NCBI GenBank assembly: GCA_002402825.1 | Contig: DHGP01000018.1 | Span: 107,530-142,727 of the forward strand | Direction of reading: 5' to 3' | DNA length: 35,198 bases | DNA from: Firmicutes bacterium UBA4795 | GTDB taxonomy: Bacteria; Bacillota; Desulfotomaculia; Desulfotomaculales; Nap2-2B | In this document: positions 16,501 through 24,556 of the stretch, in pieces | Position numbering within the stretch: position 1 is the first letter of the stretch | Layout of the letters: each line of letters opens with the position of its first letter | Translations under genes and position numbers: made by a program | Notes under the pieces: generated by a model | What the model was told of the DNA's origin: nothing | What the model saw: the letters and a program-made list of their open reading frames with translations, nothing else | The model's database searches: none

Positions 16501-16707
16501 TAAAATATTTAACCTCGATAATTTATTTAGGTAGAGTACTGATAGCTAAACACTCTTTATATTTACTTTACTTTTTAATTTTTTCGACAATATATTAAAA
16601 AAACCTGCTAAAAAAGAAGGAAATTTGGCTGGTTTGGCAAATAAAACATAATGAGGATATAAAAAATTTAAGGGTAATAAATTTTTTATGAAAGGTGGCT
16701 TAAAATA
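16501..16707. other. Divergent AT-rich spacer between the two flagellar blocks
   Basis: 207 nt separate the FapA-like gene (minus) from the SLH gene (plus). The spacer is very AT-rich. A plausible sigma-A promoter reads to the right (see separate entry). I could not find a convincing promoter for the left-going gene, nor a sigma-28 site in either direction. Confidence 0.7.
16634..16663 (+). promoter_or_regulatory. Putative sigma-A promoter for the SLH protein gene
   Basis: TTGGCA (16634-16639), an 18-nt spacer, then TATAAA (16658-16663), ending 44 nt before the SLH gene ATG. The spacing and hexamers are reasonable but the region is AT-rich, so chance matches are possible. Confidence 0.42.
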
Positions 16708-17841
16708 ATGTCTAGACGGTTTTTATCCCTTATGGCGGTGATAGTATGTTTTGTTTTTGTTTTGTCGCTAGGGATAAGTACGGGAGTAAATTTTGGTGAA
16801 GCGGCCAAAAAAGCATCTTTAACTAAAATAGAATCCAGTGATAAGAAGGCGGTAATTAAGTGTCCAAAAGATACTTTTGTAGTTAAAGGAAACCAACTGA
16901 TTGAAAATGAGGTACCAACAATTGTTACGGAAGTTTATTTTAGCCAGACATATAATTATGAGCCGTATGAAAATCATACCTTTGCTTCTGACATTTTTAA
17001 AATCAGCGTCTCCGATGGGACTTATCGGCTTTCCGAACAAGGAGAACTTACCCTTACTTACAGTAAAAGCATCAGCAAGGTGGTGGCGGACAGGTTAAGT
17101 GTTTGGTATAGTTGTTACGTCAATGATTTTACAGGTAAAAAATGCACTCCTGAGGATAATTGTCTGGGCGGGTATGTGAACGCAGGCAAAAATACGGTTA
17201 CCGTTCCTTTTCAGATTAAAGATGAAGATGTTTATTACGCCGTTTTTTTAGACCAGAGGGAACCTGCTTTTAGGGATGACTGGTCATATTCTTACGTAAT
17301 GCCTTTGTGGAGCAGGGAGATAATGGACACTGTTAATCAAAACATATATGAAGAAATTAAAAGACGCGAGTTTACTTTTATGATGGTAAGAGGATTGGGT
17401 TTGCCTGTTGTTGAAGGAAGCATTGAAAATACCTTTTCTGACGTAATTAATACCGATAAATATTTTAAATTTATTGAAACCGCCGCCCGGTACGGAATTA
17501 TTAATGGATTTCCAAATAAAGATGACAGGCCCCTTTTTAAACCCGACAACCCCTTAACCAGGGAACAGACCGCCGCAATTATTGCCCGGGTGGCTAATTT
17601 AAAACTTCCAACCGATGTGGACAAAGTGAAGAAAGACTTAGAGAAGATATTTCCAGATGATGGGGGTAAAGTTTCTCCTTGGGCAGCGCCGGCAGTACTT
17701 GCCGTTTATAAAGCAAAATTCATGGAAGGGGATAAAAATGACCAGGGTAAAGTTACCGCTTTCAGACCAGACGACCCTTTAAAAAGGTCTGAGGCGGCTA
17801 AGATTACTTATCTGCTCTTAAAAAAACTGAAGAAAATCTAA
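16708..17841 (+). CDS. SLH-domain cell-surface protein of unknown function
   Basis: 377 residues. A Sec signal peptide is clear: basic MSRRF, hydrophobic core LMAVIVCFVFVLSLGIS, cleavage probably near residue 32-35. The central part (about 40-235) is a predicted beta-rich secreted domain that I do not recognise; four cysteines are visible at CPKD and in SCYVNDFTGKKCTPEDNC. The C-terminus carries two SLH repeats, about 240-297 (FSDVINTDKYFKFIETAARYGIINGF ... LTREQTAAIIARV) and about 313-375 (FPDDGGKVSPWAAPAVLAVY ... LKRSEAAKITYLL). SLH repeats anchor proteins to pyruvylated secondary cell-wall polymers. AAAGGTGG lies 9 nt before the ATG. Its place at the head of the basal-body genes is unusual and may reflect a role at the envelope around the flagellum, which is inference. 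Confidence 0.88.
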   Translation: MSRRFLSLMAVIVCFVFVLSLGISTGVNFGEAAKKASLTKIESSDKKAVIKCPKDTFVVKGNQLIENEVPTIVTEVYFSQTYNYEPYENHTFASDIFKISVSDGTYRLSEQGELTLTYSKSISKVVADRLSVWYSCYVNDFTGKKCTPEDNCLGGYVNAGKNTVTVPFQIKDEDVYYAVFLDQREPAFRDDWSYSYVMPLWSREIMDTVNQNIYEEIKRREFTFMMVRGLGLPVVEGSIENTFSDVINTDKYFKFIETAARYGIINGFPNKDDRPLFKPDNPLTREQTAAIIARVANLKLPTDVDKVKKDLEKIFPDDGGKVSPWAAPAVLAVYKAKFMEGDKNDQGKVTAFRPDDPLKRSEAAKITYLLLKKLKKI

Positions 17842-17868
17842 GTAAATAATTGCTCAAATAAAAAATAA

Positions 17869-17897
17869 TTGACGGATAATATTGAAAAATGTAAGAT
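17869..17897 (+). promoter_or_regulatory. Sigma-A-type promoter for the flgB operon
   Basis: TTGACG (17869-17874, 5 of 6 consensus), exactly 17 nt, then TAAGAT (17892-17897, 4 of 6). It lies 51 nt before the flgB start in the 107-nt gap after the SLH gene. It would drive the long fla operon with the vegetative sigma factor, as in other Firmicutes. Confidence 0.62.
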
Positions 17898-17948
17898 ATG
17901 GTTAAAAGTTTAGGAAATATTTCTTAAAAATTTTAAGCAGGTGATAAC

Positions 17949-18356
17949 TTGGATTTATTTAACCGCGAAAGTTTTGGATTTTTAAAAAATTATCTTAATG
18001 TTGCTTCTATACGCCAAAAGGTGGTGGCTCATAATATAGCCAACCTGAACACTCCCGGCTATAAACGTTTAAGTGTGCGTTTTGAAGATAAGCTAAAGGA
18101 AGCTTTAAATTCTGAAAAGCTGCCTTTAGTTACCCCTTTAAAACAACACCTGAATAACCAACCGGATTGGCAACAGGTTTCTCCTTCCCTGGAAAGAGAT
18201 TATACCACCACCATGCGGGCAGACGCCAACAATGTGGACCTGGAGCAGGAAATGACCCTATTGACCGCAAACACTATTTGTTATAATCTTGCGGTCCAAA
18301 GATTAAGCGATAAATTTGAACAGCTTAGCTATGTTATTACTTCTCGGGGTCGATAA
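17949..18356 (+). CDS. flgB: Flagellar basal-body rod protein FlgB
   Basis: 135 residues, proximal rod subunit exported by the flagellar type III system. It carries the rod/hook N-terminal motif VVAHNIANLNTPGYKRLSVRFED (about 27-49) and the closing NNVDLEQEMTLLTANTICYNLAVQRLSDKF. Translation starts at TTG with AGGTGA just upstream. It is the first gene of the basal-body run, followed by flgC after 25 nt. Confidence 0.94.
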   Translation: MDLFNRESFGFLKNYLNVASIRQKVVAHNIANLNTPGYKRLSVRFEDKLKEALNSEKLPLVTPLKQHLNNQPDWQQVSPSLERDYTTTMRADANNVDLEQEMTLLTANTICYNLAVQRLSDKFEQLSYVITSRGR

Positions 18357-18381
18357 TTTAAGGAGGTGTTAGTTTAGCTTT

Positions 18382-18813
18382 ATGAACTTATTTGGGAGTT
18401 TTGCCATCAGTGCATCCGGTTTAACGGCTGAACGAATGTGGCTGGATACAATAGCCAATAATTTGGCCAACCTTAACACCACCAGAACTACCAGGGGTGG
18501 GCCTTACAAAAGGCAAGTACCGGTATTTTTAGAAAGGTTACAGGCAGAAAAAAATGCTGGTTCAAGCCGTTTCAACTTACAAAAAGCAGGGGTGGAGGTA
18601 AATTTTATTTGGGAAGACCAACAGTCTCCCCGCTTGGTTTATGACCCCGCTCATCCTGACGCTAATGCTCAGGGTTATGTGGCTTACCCAAACATTAATG
18701 TAGTTAACGAAATGATTGATTTAATTACTGCTTCCCGGGCTTATGAGGCAAATTTAACTACCTTGGAGGCAGCAAAAAATATGGCGCAAAAAGCGCTGGA
18801 AATTGGCCGTTAG
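18382..18813 (+). CDS. flgC: Flagellar basal-body rod protein FlgC
   Basis: 143 residues, proximal rod subunit. The N-terminal motif is ISASGLTAERMWLDTIANNLANLNTTRTTRGGPYKRQ. The C-terminal motif is VAYPNINVVNEMIDLITASRAYEANLTTLEAAKNMAQKALEIGR, both diagnostic of FlgC. A strong AAGGAGGTG lies somewhat far (13 nt) from the ATG, but no better start is in frame. The flgC stop is embedded in the fliE ribosome binding site (TAGGAGGT). Confidence 0.95.
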   Translation: MNLFGSFAISASGLTAERMWLDTIANNLANLNTTRTTRGGPYKRQVPVFLERLQAEKNAGSSRFNLQKAGVEVNFIWEDQQSPRLVYDPAHPDANAQGYVAYPNINVVNEMIDLITASRAYEANLTTLEAAKNMAQKALEIGR

Positions 18814-18825
18814 GAGGTTTAAATA

Positions 18826-19125
18826 ATGCCGGTTTATTCTGTGGTTCCTTTACTTCCTTCGTCTGTTTTGCCTGGGGTAAAACAACAAGAAGTGCAATCT
18901 GGAGATCCTTCGTTTATTCAGGTTTTGGCGCAACAGTTAGATAAAGTTAACGCAGCGCAGGCAAAAGCAGATGAAGTAACCAAACAATTTTTAGCCGGCA
19001 ACATCCAGGATATTCACCAGGTAATGATTGCGGCTCAAGAAGCAAAAATCACCCTGCAACTAGCCGTAGAAGTACAAAATAAGATAATTGAAGCTTACCG
19101 TGAAATTTCCAGGATGCCTATTTAG
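18826..19125 (+). CDS. fliE: Flagellar hook-basal body protein FliE
   Basis: 99 residues, the usual FliE length. FliE is the adaptor between the MS ring/export gate and the rod. The conserved C-terminal half is seen: NIQDIHQVMIAAQEAKITLQLAVEVQNKIIEAYREISRMPI. It is in the standard flgB-flgC-fliE-fliF order, with its ribosome binding site overlapping the flgC stop. Confidence 0.94.
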   Translation: MPVYSVVPLLPSSVLPGVKQQEVQSGDPSFIQVLAQQLDKVNAAQAKADEVTKQFLAGNIQDIHQVMIAAQEAKITLQLAVEVQNKIIEAYREISRMPI

Positions 19126-19143
19126 CCAGGAAAGTGATGACAT

Positions 19144-20682
19144 ATGGATTGGCGTAATTTGCCGGCGGAAATAACTAAACGCTGGCAGGCCATAAAACCT
19201 GGCCAAAGAATGCTTACTATAGTTATTGGTCTTGGGGTGTTGTTTACGATAATATTTTTGGTTGCTTTAATTAGCCGTCCTACTTACGCCCCATTATTTA
19301 CCGGCCTTGACCCTGCTGAAGCAGGAGCTATGGTCGAAAAGTTAAAGGAGATGAATATACCCTATCGTTTAACTGAGCAAGGAAAGACCATTGAGGTGCC
19401 TGAAAAGCAAGTTTACGAAACTAGAATTCAATTAGCCAGCAGCGGGGCTTTAGGAGAAGGTAAGGGTTTTGAGCTGTTTGACCAGACCAAACTGGGAATT
19501 ACTGATTTTGAACAACAGGTCCAGTACCAACGGGCTTTACAGGAAGAATTAAGGAGAACAATTGTCCAGTTAGAAGAAGTAGAACAGGCAAGAGTTCACC
19601 TGGTGCTGCCGCAAAAATCCGTTTTTATTGAAGAAGAAAGTCCCTCCTCTGCTTCCATAGTTTTAAAGCTTAAACCCCTGGCTCAGTTAAAACCTGAACA
19701 AATAAAAGGAATTGTTGACCTCACGGCCGGAAGCGTAGAAGGTTTAAAACCTGAAAATATTCACCTTATTGACACAAAGGGAAATGTTTTAAACGCTGAT
19801 TTGGCTTTAGATGAACAAGCTAAACTGGCGCAAGGAACGTTAAAACAGTATCAGGTAAAGAGAACTTACGAAAAAGAACTGGAAAAACGTGTTTGTCAAA
19901 TGTTGGAGCGTATCTTTGGCCCAGGTAAAGCCATAGCTATGGTAACCGCAGATTTAGACTTTGATCGTCAGGAAATACAGGCGACCACTTACCAACAGGG
20001 ACCGGTAGTAAGTGAGCAAACAATTAAAGAGAAAGGGGCAGTCCCCCAAGTTGGCGGTCTTCCAGGTACTACGAGTAATTTGCCAGGTTATCCGGCTCAA
20101 GTAACGCAAACAGGACAGCAGTATTCTAGAGACGAAGCAATCCATAACTATCAGCCAACAAGCCGGCAAGAAAAGATAATTCCTGCCTTAGGAAGGGTGC
20201 GTCAACTTTCTGTGGCTGTAGCGGTAGATGCCCCGATTTCTCCGGTGGTAGAGCAACAGGTTTCTGATGTGGTTAAAGCCGCCACAGGATTAAATCAAGC
20301 CCGGGGTGATCAGTTGACCGTAAGCACTTTGGCTTTTGATAAAACTTACCAGCAGGAAATAGAAAAGGAGATGGCCCAGCAGGAAGCCGAAAAAAGAAAA
20401 GAGCAGCAGCAAAAACTTTTATATGCTGGTATAGCTGCAGGTATAATAATTTTATTTATTATTATTGCCTTAGTAATAATGGCCTTACGACGCCGGGCGG
20501 CAAAAGAAATGGAACTAGAAATGGAAGAATTAAGGCCTATTAGAGAAATAGAAAAAGCGGCAAAAGAAGAGGAGGGAGAAATCTTTACTCCAGAGCCTTT
20601 GGTAGAAAAAATCAGGGAATTGGCCCGACAAAGACCAGCCGAGGTAGCCGAAATAATCAAAGTATGGCTGACAGAAAGTTAG
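19144..20682 (+). CDS. fliF: Flagellar MS-ring protein FliF
   Basis: 512 residues. FliF forms the inner-membrane MS ring on which the switch and export gate assemble. It has one membrane helix near the N-terminus (about 23-43, MLTIVIGLGVLFTIIFLVALIS), and the YscJ/ring-building domain with RPTYAPLFTGLDPAEAGAMVEKL. A second helix lies at about 423-447 (LLYAGIAAGIIILFIIIALVIMAL). The cytoplasmic C-terminus ARQRPAEVAEIIKVWLTE binds FliG. Length and topology are normal. The following gap to fliG (90 nt) is larger than others in the operon and contains a repeat-like sequence. Confidence 0.96.
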   Translation: MDWRNLPAEITKRWQAIKPGQRMLTIVIGLGVLFTIIFLVALISRPTYAPLFTGLDPAEAGAMVEKLKEMNIPYRLTEQGKTIEVPEKQVYETRIQLASSGALGEGKGFELFDQTKLGITDFEQQVQYQRALQEELRRTIVQLEEVEQARVHLVLPQKSVFIEEESPSSASIVLKLKPLAQLKPEQIKGIVDLTAGSVEGLKPENIHLIDTKGNVLNADLALDEQAKLAQGTLKQYQVKRTYEKELEKRVCQMLERIFGPGKAIAMVTADLDFDRQEIQATTYQQGPVVSEQTIKEKGAVPQVGGLPGTTSNLPGYPAQVTQTGQQYSRDEAIHNYQPTSRQEKIIPALGRVRQLSVAVAVDAPISPVVEQQVSDVVKAATGLNQARGDQLTVSTLAFDKTYQQEIEKEMAQQEAEKRKEQQQKLLYAGIAAGIIILFIIIALVIMALRRRAAKEMELEMEELRPIREIEKAAKEEEGEIFTPEPLVEKIRELARQRPAEVAEIIKVWLTES

Positions 20683-20772
20683 GGAAGGTTACGGAGACAC
20701 AAAGGCCCAGAAGGAAAAAAGGCACAGAGAAGTGGGAAGTACTGAAGGGCAAAGGTATGAGGTGATAGTTGG
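20683..20772 (+). other. fliF-fliG spacer with purine-rich, repeat-like sequence
   Basis: The 90-nt gap contains ACGGAGACACAAAGGCCCAG and then AAAAAAGGCACAGAGAAGTG, two imperfect copies of a GGCxCAGAGA-like purine-rich unit, unlike the rest of the operon. The last part holds the fliG ribosome binding site GAGGTGAT. It may be a small dispersed intergenic repeat; function is unknown. Confidence 0.35.
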
Positions 20773-21873
20773 GTGGAAAAGGTTTTCGGTGATATTGACG
20801 CTAACTCAGCAACCAGGGTAACTTCAAAAAGAATAGAGACTTTAGAACAGGAAAAAAGCCCAAAAACAGTTGTAAAATTAACGGGCTTACAAAAAGCAGC
20901 TATTTTGCTAATTACTCTGGGCTCTGACTTATCCAGTCAGGTTCTCCAAAATGATTTTTTTCAAGAAGATATTGAGCGTATTACGGCCGCCATTACCCAA
21001 ATGGAAAGAGTGCCTAAAGTAGTACGGGAAAATGTGTTGGAGGAATTTGGGGATTTAAAGCAGGCCAAAGAATATATTCTTCAGGGAGGAATTAAGTACG
21101 CTCAGGAATTACTGGAAAAAACAGTAGGTCCTCAAAGAGCCCAGGAAATTATAAAAAAATTAACCCGGGAGGCCAAGGCAATTCCTTTTGCCAGTTTACG
21201 GAAAACAGATCCCCGTTATCTTTTTAATTTTATTCGGGAAGAACATCCGCAAACTATAGCCTTAATTTTGTCTTATTTGGAACCAGAACAAGCCGCCCAA
21301 ATTTTATCATCCCTGCCTAAAGAAATGCAGAGCGATATTGCCCGCCGCATTGCCACCATGGACAGGTCTAATCCTGAAGTAGTAAAAGAAATAGAAAAAG
21401 TCTTGGAGAGCCGTTTGGCTTCTGTAATTAAGCAAGGCCAAACTACAATTGGGGGTATTTCTTCTTTAGTAGAAATATTAAATATGTGCGACCGTAATAC
21501 CGAAAAAACTATTTTAGAAGAATTGGAAACCAACATACCAGATTTGGCCGACGAGATACGTAAGAAATTATTTGTCTTTGAAGACATTGTTAAACTAGAT
21601 GATTTTTCCATTCAACGAGTATTACGGGAAGTTGATGGTAAAGACCTGGCTTTGGCCATGCGCGGCGCAAGCGAAGAAGTCCGTAACTGTATTTATCGTA
21701 ATCAATCTAAGCGGGCTAGTGAGATGCTCAAAGAAGAGCTTGAATTTATGGGGCCGGTGCGCATACGGCAAGTTGAAGAAGCTCAGGCTAAAATTGTAAA
21801 AGTTATTCGTACTTTAGAAGAAAGTGGCGAAATTGTTATTTCTAGAGGTGGCGAGGATGCCCTTGTTATCTAA
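20773..21873 (+). CDS. fliG: Flagellar motor switch protein FliG
   Basis: 366 residues. FliG couples the stator to the rotor. The N-terminal FliF-binding domain starts at LTGLQKAAILLITLG, the middle domain holds the EHPQ motif (157-160) in REEHPQTIALILSYL, and the C-terminal torque domain has DDFSIQRVLREVDGKDLALAMRGASEEV. Translation begins at GTG behind GAGGTGAT. There are about 35 extra residues before the family's normal start (VFGDIDANSATRVTSKRIET), with no good internal start, so the extension appears real. The end of the gene overlaps fliH by 17 nt. Confidence 0.96.
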   Translation: MEKVFGDIDANSATRVTSKRIETLEQEKSPKTVVKLTGLQKAAILLITLGSDLSSQVLQNDFFQEDIERITAAITQMERVPKVVRENVLEEFGDLKQAKEYILQGGIKYAQELLEKTVGPQRAQEIIKKLTREAKAIPFASLRKTDPRYLFNFIREEHPQTIALILSYLEPEQAAQILSSLPKEMQSDIARRIATMDRSNPEVVKEIEKVLESRLASVIKQGQTTIGGISSLVEILNMCDRNTEKTILEELETNIPDLADEIRKKLFVFEDIVKLDDFSIQRVLREVDGKDLALAMRGASEEVRNCIYRNQSKRASEMLKEELEFMGPVRIRQVEEAQAKIVKVIRTLEESGEIVISRGGEDALVI

Positions 21874-22567
21874 CCAAATAATAAAAAAACCACATGTATC
21901 CCAGGTCCATTATAAGATAACGTTAATTAATCAGGATAGAATAACGGATAATGAATTTTTGGCTTCAAAAGAAATTGAACGAAATATTTTTAAGAAAGAA
22001 GAAAGCAATGTTTTAAACCAGGCAAAAAATGAGGCTGAAAAACTTCTTGCCGAGGCCCGCGTTAAAGCCCAAGAAATGTTTATTCAAGCAAAAAAAGAGG
22101 GTTACCAGGCAGGTTACCAAGAAGGCATGGGAAAAGCTGCTCGTGAGGCAGCTGAAATAAGGCAAAGTGCCTTTAATTTTCTTGACCAGGCTCAAAAAAT
22201 AAAGCAGGAAACTATAAAAAGCTTAGAGCAAGAAATTGTCAATCTTTCTTGTGAAATTGCCGAAAAAATAACTTGTTCCCAGTTGACCTTAGCTCCTGAA
22301 GTTGTTCTACAAATAGCTAAAGAAGCAATTAATTTGCTTTTAGATAAAGAACAGGTGAGTTTACTGGTGAATCCAGAGGAACGGGAAATCTTTATAGCCC
22401 ACCAGGAAGAAGTATTAAAAAATCTTCCGGCGGGAACAAAGCTAAACATTTTAACTGAAACAAATATAAAACCAGGGGGGTTAAAAATTAGAACAAGCCA
22501 GGAAGAACTAGATGCAACTTTGGATGGACGTTGGAACGTTTTAAAAAAAGTTTTAGTCAAAGAATAA
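21857..22567 (+). CDS. fliH: Flagellar export regulator FliH
   Basis: 236 residues. FliH is the peripheral stalk-like regulator of the FliI ATPase. A long Glu/Ala/Lys-rich coiled coil (AKNEAEKLLAEARVKAQEMFIQAKKEGYQAGYQEGMGKAAREAAEI) contains the characteristic GYQAGYQEGMG glycine repeat. The C-terminal domain has the VSLLVNPEE and IKPGGLKIRTSQEELDATLDGRW motifs. The ATG at 21857 is chosen because GAGGTG (21845-21850) is 6 nt upstream and the product starts MPLLSNQII. A start at 21824 would have no ribosome binding site. The start lies inside the end of fliG. Confidence 0.9.
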   Translation: MPLLSNQIIKKPHVSQVHYKITLINQDRITDNEFLASKEIERNIFKKEESNVLNQAKNEAEKLLAEARVKAQEMFIQAKKEGYQAGYQEGMGKAAREAAEIRQSAFNFLDQAQKIKQETIKSLEQEIVNLSCEIAEKITCSQLTLAPEVVLQIAKEAINLLLDKEQVSLLVNPEEREIFIAHQEEVLKNLPAGTKLNILTETNIKPGGLKIRTSQEELDATLDGRWNVLKKVLVKE

Positions 22568-22582
22568 ATAAAGATAAAAAAT

Positions 22583-23926
22583 ATGTCTGAAGATATATCT
22601 ATTGGAAAAATGATAGACTTAGCTTTCTACCAGGACCGAATTAAAAAAGCACAATTAATAAAAGTAGCCGGTTTAGTTAAAAGAGTAATTGGTCTGCTTA
22701 TTGAAGTTACCGGATTACCTACTTTTGTGGGTGAGGTATGCCAAATTTTAGTACCACAAGAGCAGCAACCTGTGCTGGCAGAAGTAGTGGGTTTTCGAGA
22801 AGGAAGTTCCCTGCTCATGCCTTTAGGCGAATTAAGGGGGATTCATCCAGGTTGCGTAGTGGTTCCAACAGGTAAACCATTTCTTATAAAGGTAGGTAAC
22901 AACATTCGGGGACGAGTACTGGATGGGTTAGGACAACCCCTTGACGGAGAGCCGTTAGATGAAAATTTAATCTCTTGGCCCGTAGACAACCGTCCACCAA
23001 ACCCTCTTTTCCGTCTTCAGATAAGCGAAATCCTGGCCACCGGCGTTAAAGCTATAGATGCCTTGCTTACTTGTGGTAAAGGGCAACGCGTAGGAATATT
23101 TTCCGGCAGTGGAGTTGGTAAAAGCACTTTGTTAGGGATGATTGCCCGTTATGCATCGGCTGAAGTAAATGTAATCGCTTTAGTGGGGGAAAGAGGGCGG
23201 GAGGTAAATGATTTCATTCGTCATGATTTAGGAGAAGAAGGCTTGGCACGTTCGGTAGTGGTGGCCGCCACTTCAGATCAACCAGCCTTGGTTCGTTTAA
23301 AAGCTGCTTTTGTAGCTAGCGCTATTGCCGAGTATTTCCGTGAACAAGGGCAGGATGTTTTATTGCTGATGGACTCAATCACGCGTTTTGCTACGGCTCA
23401 AAGAGAAGTTGGCTTAACGGTAGGCGAACCTCCGGCTACAAAAGGCTATCCTCCTTCTGTCTTTGCTCTCTTACCCAGGTTACTAGAACGCACCGGCATG
23501 GGAGAAAGAGGTTCCATTACGGCTTTTTATACTGTCTTGGTAGAAGGGGATGATTTTAATGAGCCTATTGCCGATACTGTCCGGAGTATTTTAGACGGAC
23601 ATATAGTTTTAACCCGGGATTTAGCTATACGTAATCACTATCCGGCCATAGATGTATTACAAAGCGTAAGCCGTTTAATGCCTGAAGTGACTAGTCCAAG
23701 GCAACAAAAATTAGCAGGTCTGTTAAGGAATTTATTGGCTACATATAAGCAGGCGGAAGATTTAATTAATATTGGAGCTTACGTCAGCGGCTCAAATAAA
23801 AAAATTGATGCTTCTATCCGTCATTATGACCAGATGATAAATTTTCTTTGCCAGGATGCCCAAAAATTCAGTTCTTTTGAAGAAACTATGGCCGGTCTAG
23901 AAAGTTTAGGCTTAGAAGAGACGTAA
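22583..23926 (+). CDS. fliI: Flagellum-specific ATPase FliI
   Basis: 447 residues, F1-ATPase beta-like hexameric ATPase that energises unfolding and entry of export substrates. Walker A is GSGVGKST (about 175-182), Walker B is VLLLMDS (about 258-264), and the arginine-finger region LGGLLRNLLATYKQAEDLI-like stretch is present near the C-terminus (AGLLRNLLATYKQAEDLINIGAY). PPATKGYPPSVFALLPRLLERTG is typical of type III export ATPases. Only a weak ribosome binding site precedes the ATG, 15 nt after fliH, so coupling is likely. Confidence 0.97.
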   Translation: MSEDISIGKMIDLAFYQDRIKKAQLIKVAGLVKRVIGLLIEVTGLPTFVGEVCQILVPQEQQPVLAEVVGFREGSSLLMPLGELRGIHPGCVVVPTGKPFLIKVGNNIRGRVLDGLGQPLDGEPLDENLISWPVDNRPPNPLFRLQISEILATGVKAIDALLTCGKGQRVGIFSGSGVGKSTLLGMIARYASAEVNVIALVGERGREVNDFIRHDLGEEGLARSVVVAATSDQPALVRLKAAFVASAIAEYFREQGQDVLLLMDSITRFATAQREVGLTVGEPPATKGYPPSVFALLPRLLERTGMGERGSITAFYTVLVEGDDFNEPIADTVRSILDGHIVLTRDLAIRNHYPAIDVLQSVSRLMPEVTSPRQQKLAGLLRNLLATYKQAEDLINIGAYVSGSNKKIDASIRHYDQMINFLCQDAQKFSSFEETMAGLESLGLEET

Positions 23927-24025
23927 AGGTGGTAAGTATTTATTTTTATAGGAAGTCTTTTCACTGGCGTTGATAGCAGGAGCTTCTTTAGATATGTTCT
24001 GCACATTCATGGCATTGTTTTTCTT

Positions 24026-24105
24026 CCCTCCCCTTTGAGGGAGGAGGATAAGGGTGTTTGTTTTTCTTTCCTCCCCCTTGATGGGGGAGGGTAAGGGTGG
24101 GGGTG
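24026..24105 (+). repeat. GC-rich inverted-repeat element, copy 1 (fliI-fliJ gap)
   Basis: Two hairpin-forming units (CCTCCC TTTGA-type loop GGGAGG, and CCTCCCCC TTGAT GGGGGAGG) are followed by AAGGGTGGGGGTG. The right end matches copies 2 and 3; the left terminal arm CACCCCCACCCT is missing, so this copy is truncated. It ends 6 nt before the apparent fliJ start. The rest of the 23927-24111 gap (about 100 nt) shows no gene. Confidence 0.75.
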
Positions 24106-24111
24106 TAATTT

Positions 24112-24552
24112 ATAGCCCGTTTTATCTTTCCCTTAGAAAGTGTCTTAAACTACCGGCTTAGCATAGAAGATAACGCTAAACAAGCCCTGGCTAAAACCTT
24201 GATAGAATATAGGAAGCAAAGGTATATTTTGGAAGAAATAAACACTAATCTTAAGGCGACCCTAAATCACCATTCTTTTGCTTTAGATATAGCCTGGTTG
24301 AAACATGAAAATCTTTACCGTGAATATTTAACTGATTGTCTAAACAAACAACAGGAATTAGTGAAAGAACTGCAACAAAAAGTTGAGGATTGCCGGGCAA
24401 AGGTAATTCAGGCTCATCAGGAAAGGTTAATTTTAGAAAAATTAAAAGATAAATCTTCTCAAAGATACCAGTTGGAAGAAGATAAAAAAGAACAGCTCCA
24501 AATTGATGAGGTGGGCCGGAATATTTTTGTTTACCGTAAAAGAGGGTCTTAA
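24112..24552 (+). CDS. fliJ: Flagellar export protein FliJ (apparent ATA start)
   Basis: 146 residues if read from ATA at 24112. The reading gives (M)ARFIFPLESVLNYRLSIED, the canonical FliJ N-terminus, and the total length equals the family's usual length of about 147. FliJ is the coiled-coil central stalk of the FliI ATPase ring. An in-frame TAA at 24106-24108 rules out any earlier start. The first standard start codon in frame, TTG at 24199, would remove 29 conserved residues and has no ribosome binding site. GGGTGGGGGTG from the adjoining repeat could act as a Shine-Dalgarno 6 nt before the ATA. Either ATA is used, or the start was lost and the gene is poorly expressed or broken. Confidence 0.82.
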   Translation: MARFIFPLESVLNYRLSIEDNAKQALAKTLIEYRKQRYILEEINTNLKATLNHHSFALDIAWLKHENLYREYLTDCLNKQQELVKELQQKVEDCRAKVIQAHQERLILEKLKDKSSQRYQLEEDKKEQLQIDEVGRNIFVYRKRGS

Positions 24553-24556
24553 TATT

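Noticed and set aside
23824..24006. Minus-strand 60-codon frame over the fliI end
   Set aside because: It is largely the antisense of conserved fliI sequence and has no start signals.
24503..24556. Longer start for the SLT-FliK gene at ATG 24503
   Set aside because: It would overlap the conserved end of fliJ in another frame and has no ribosome binding site; ATG 24557 follows the fliJ stop by 4 nt.
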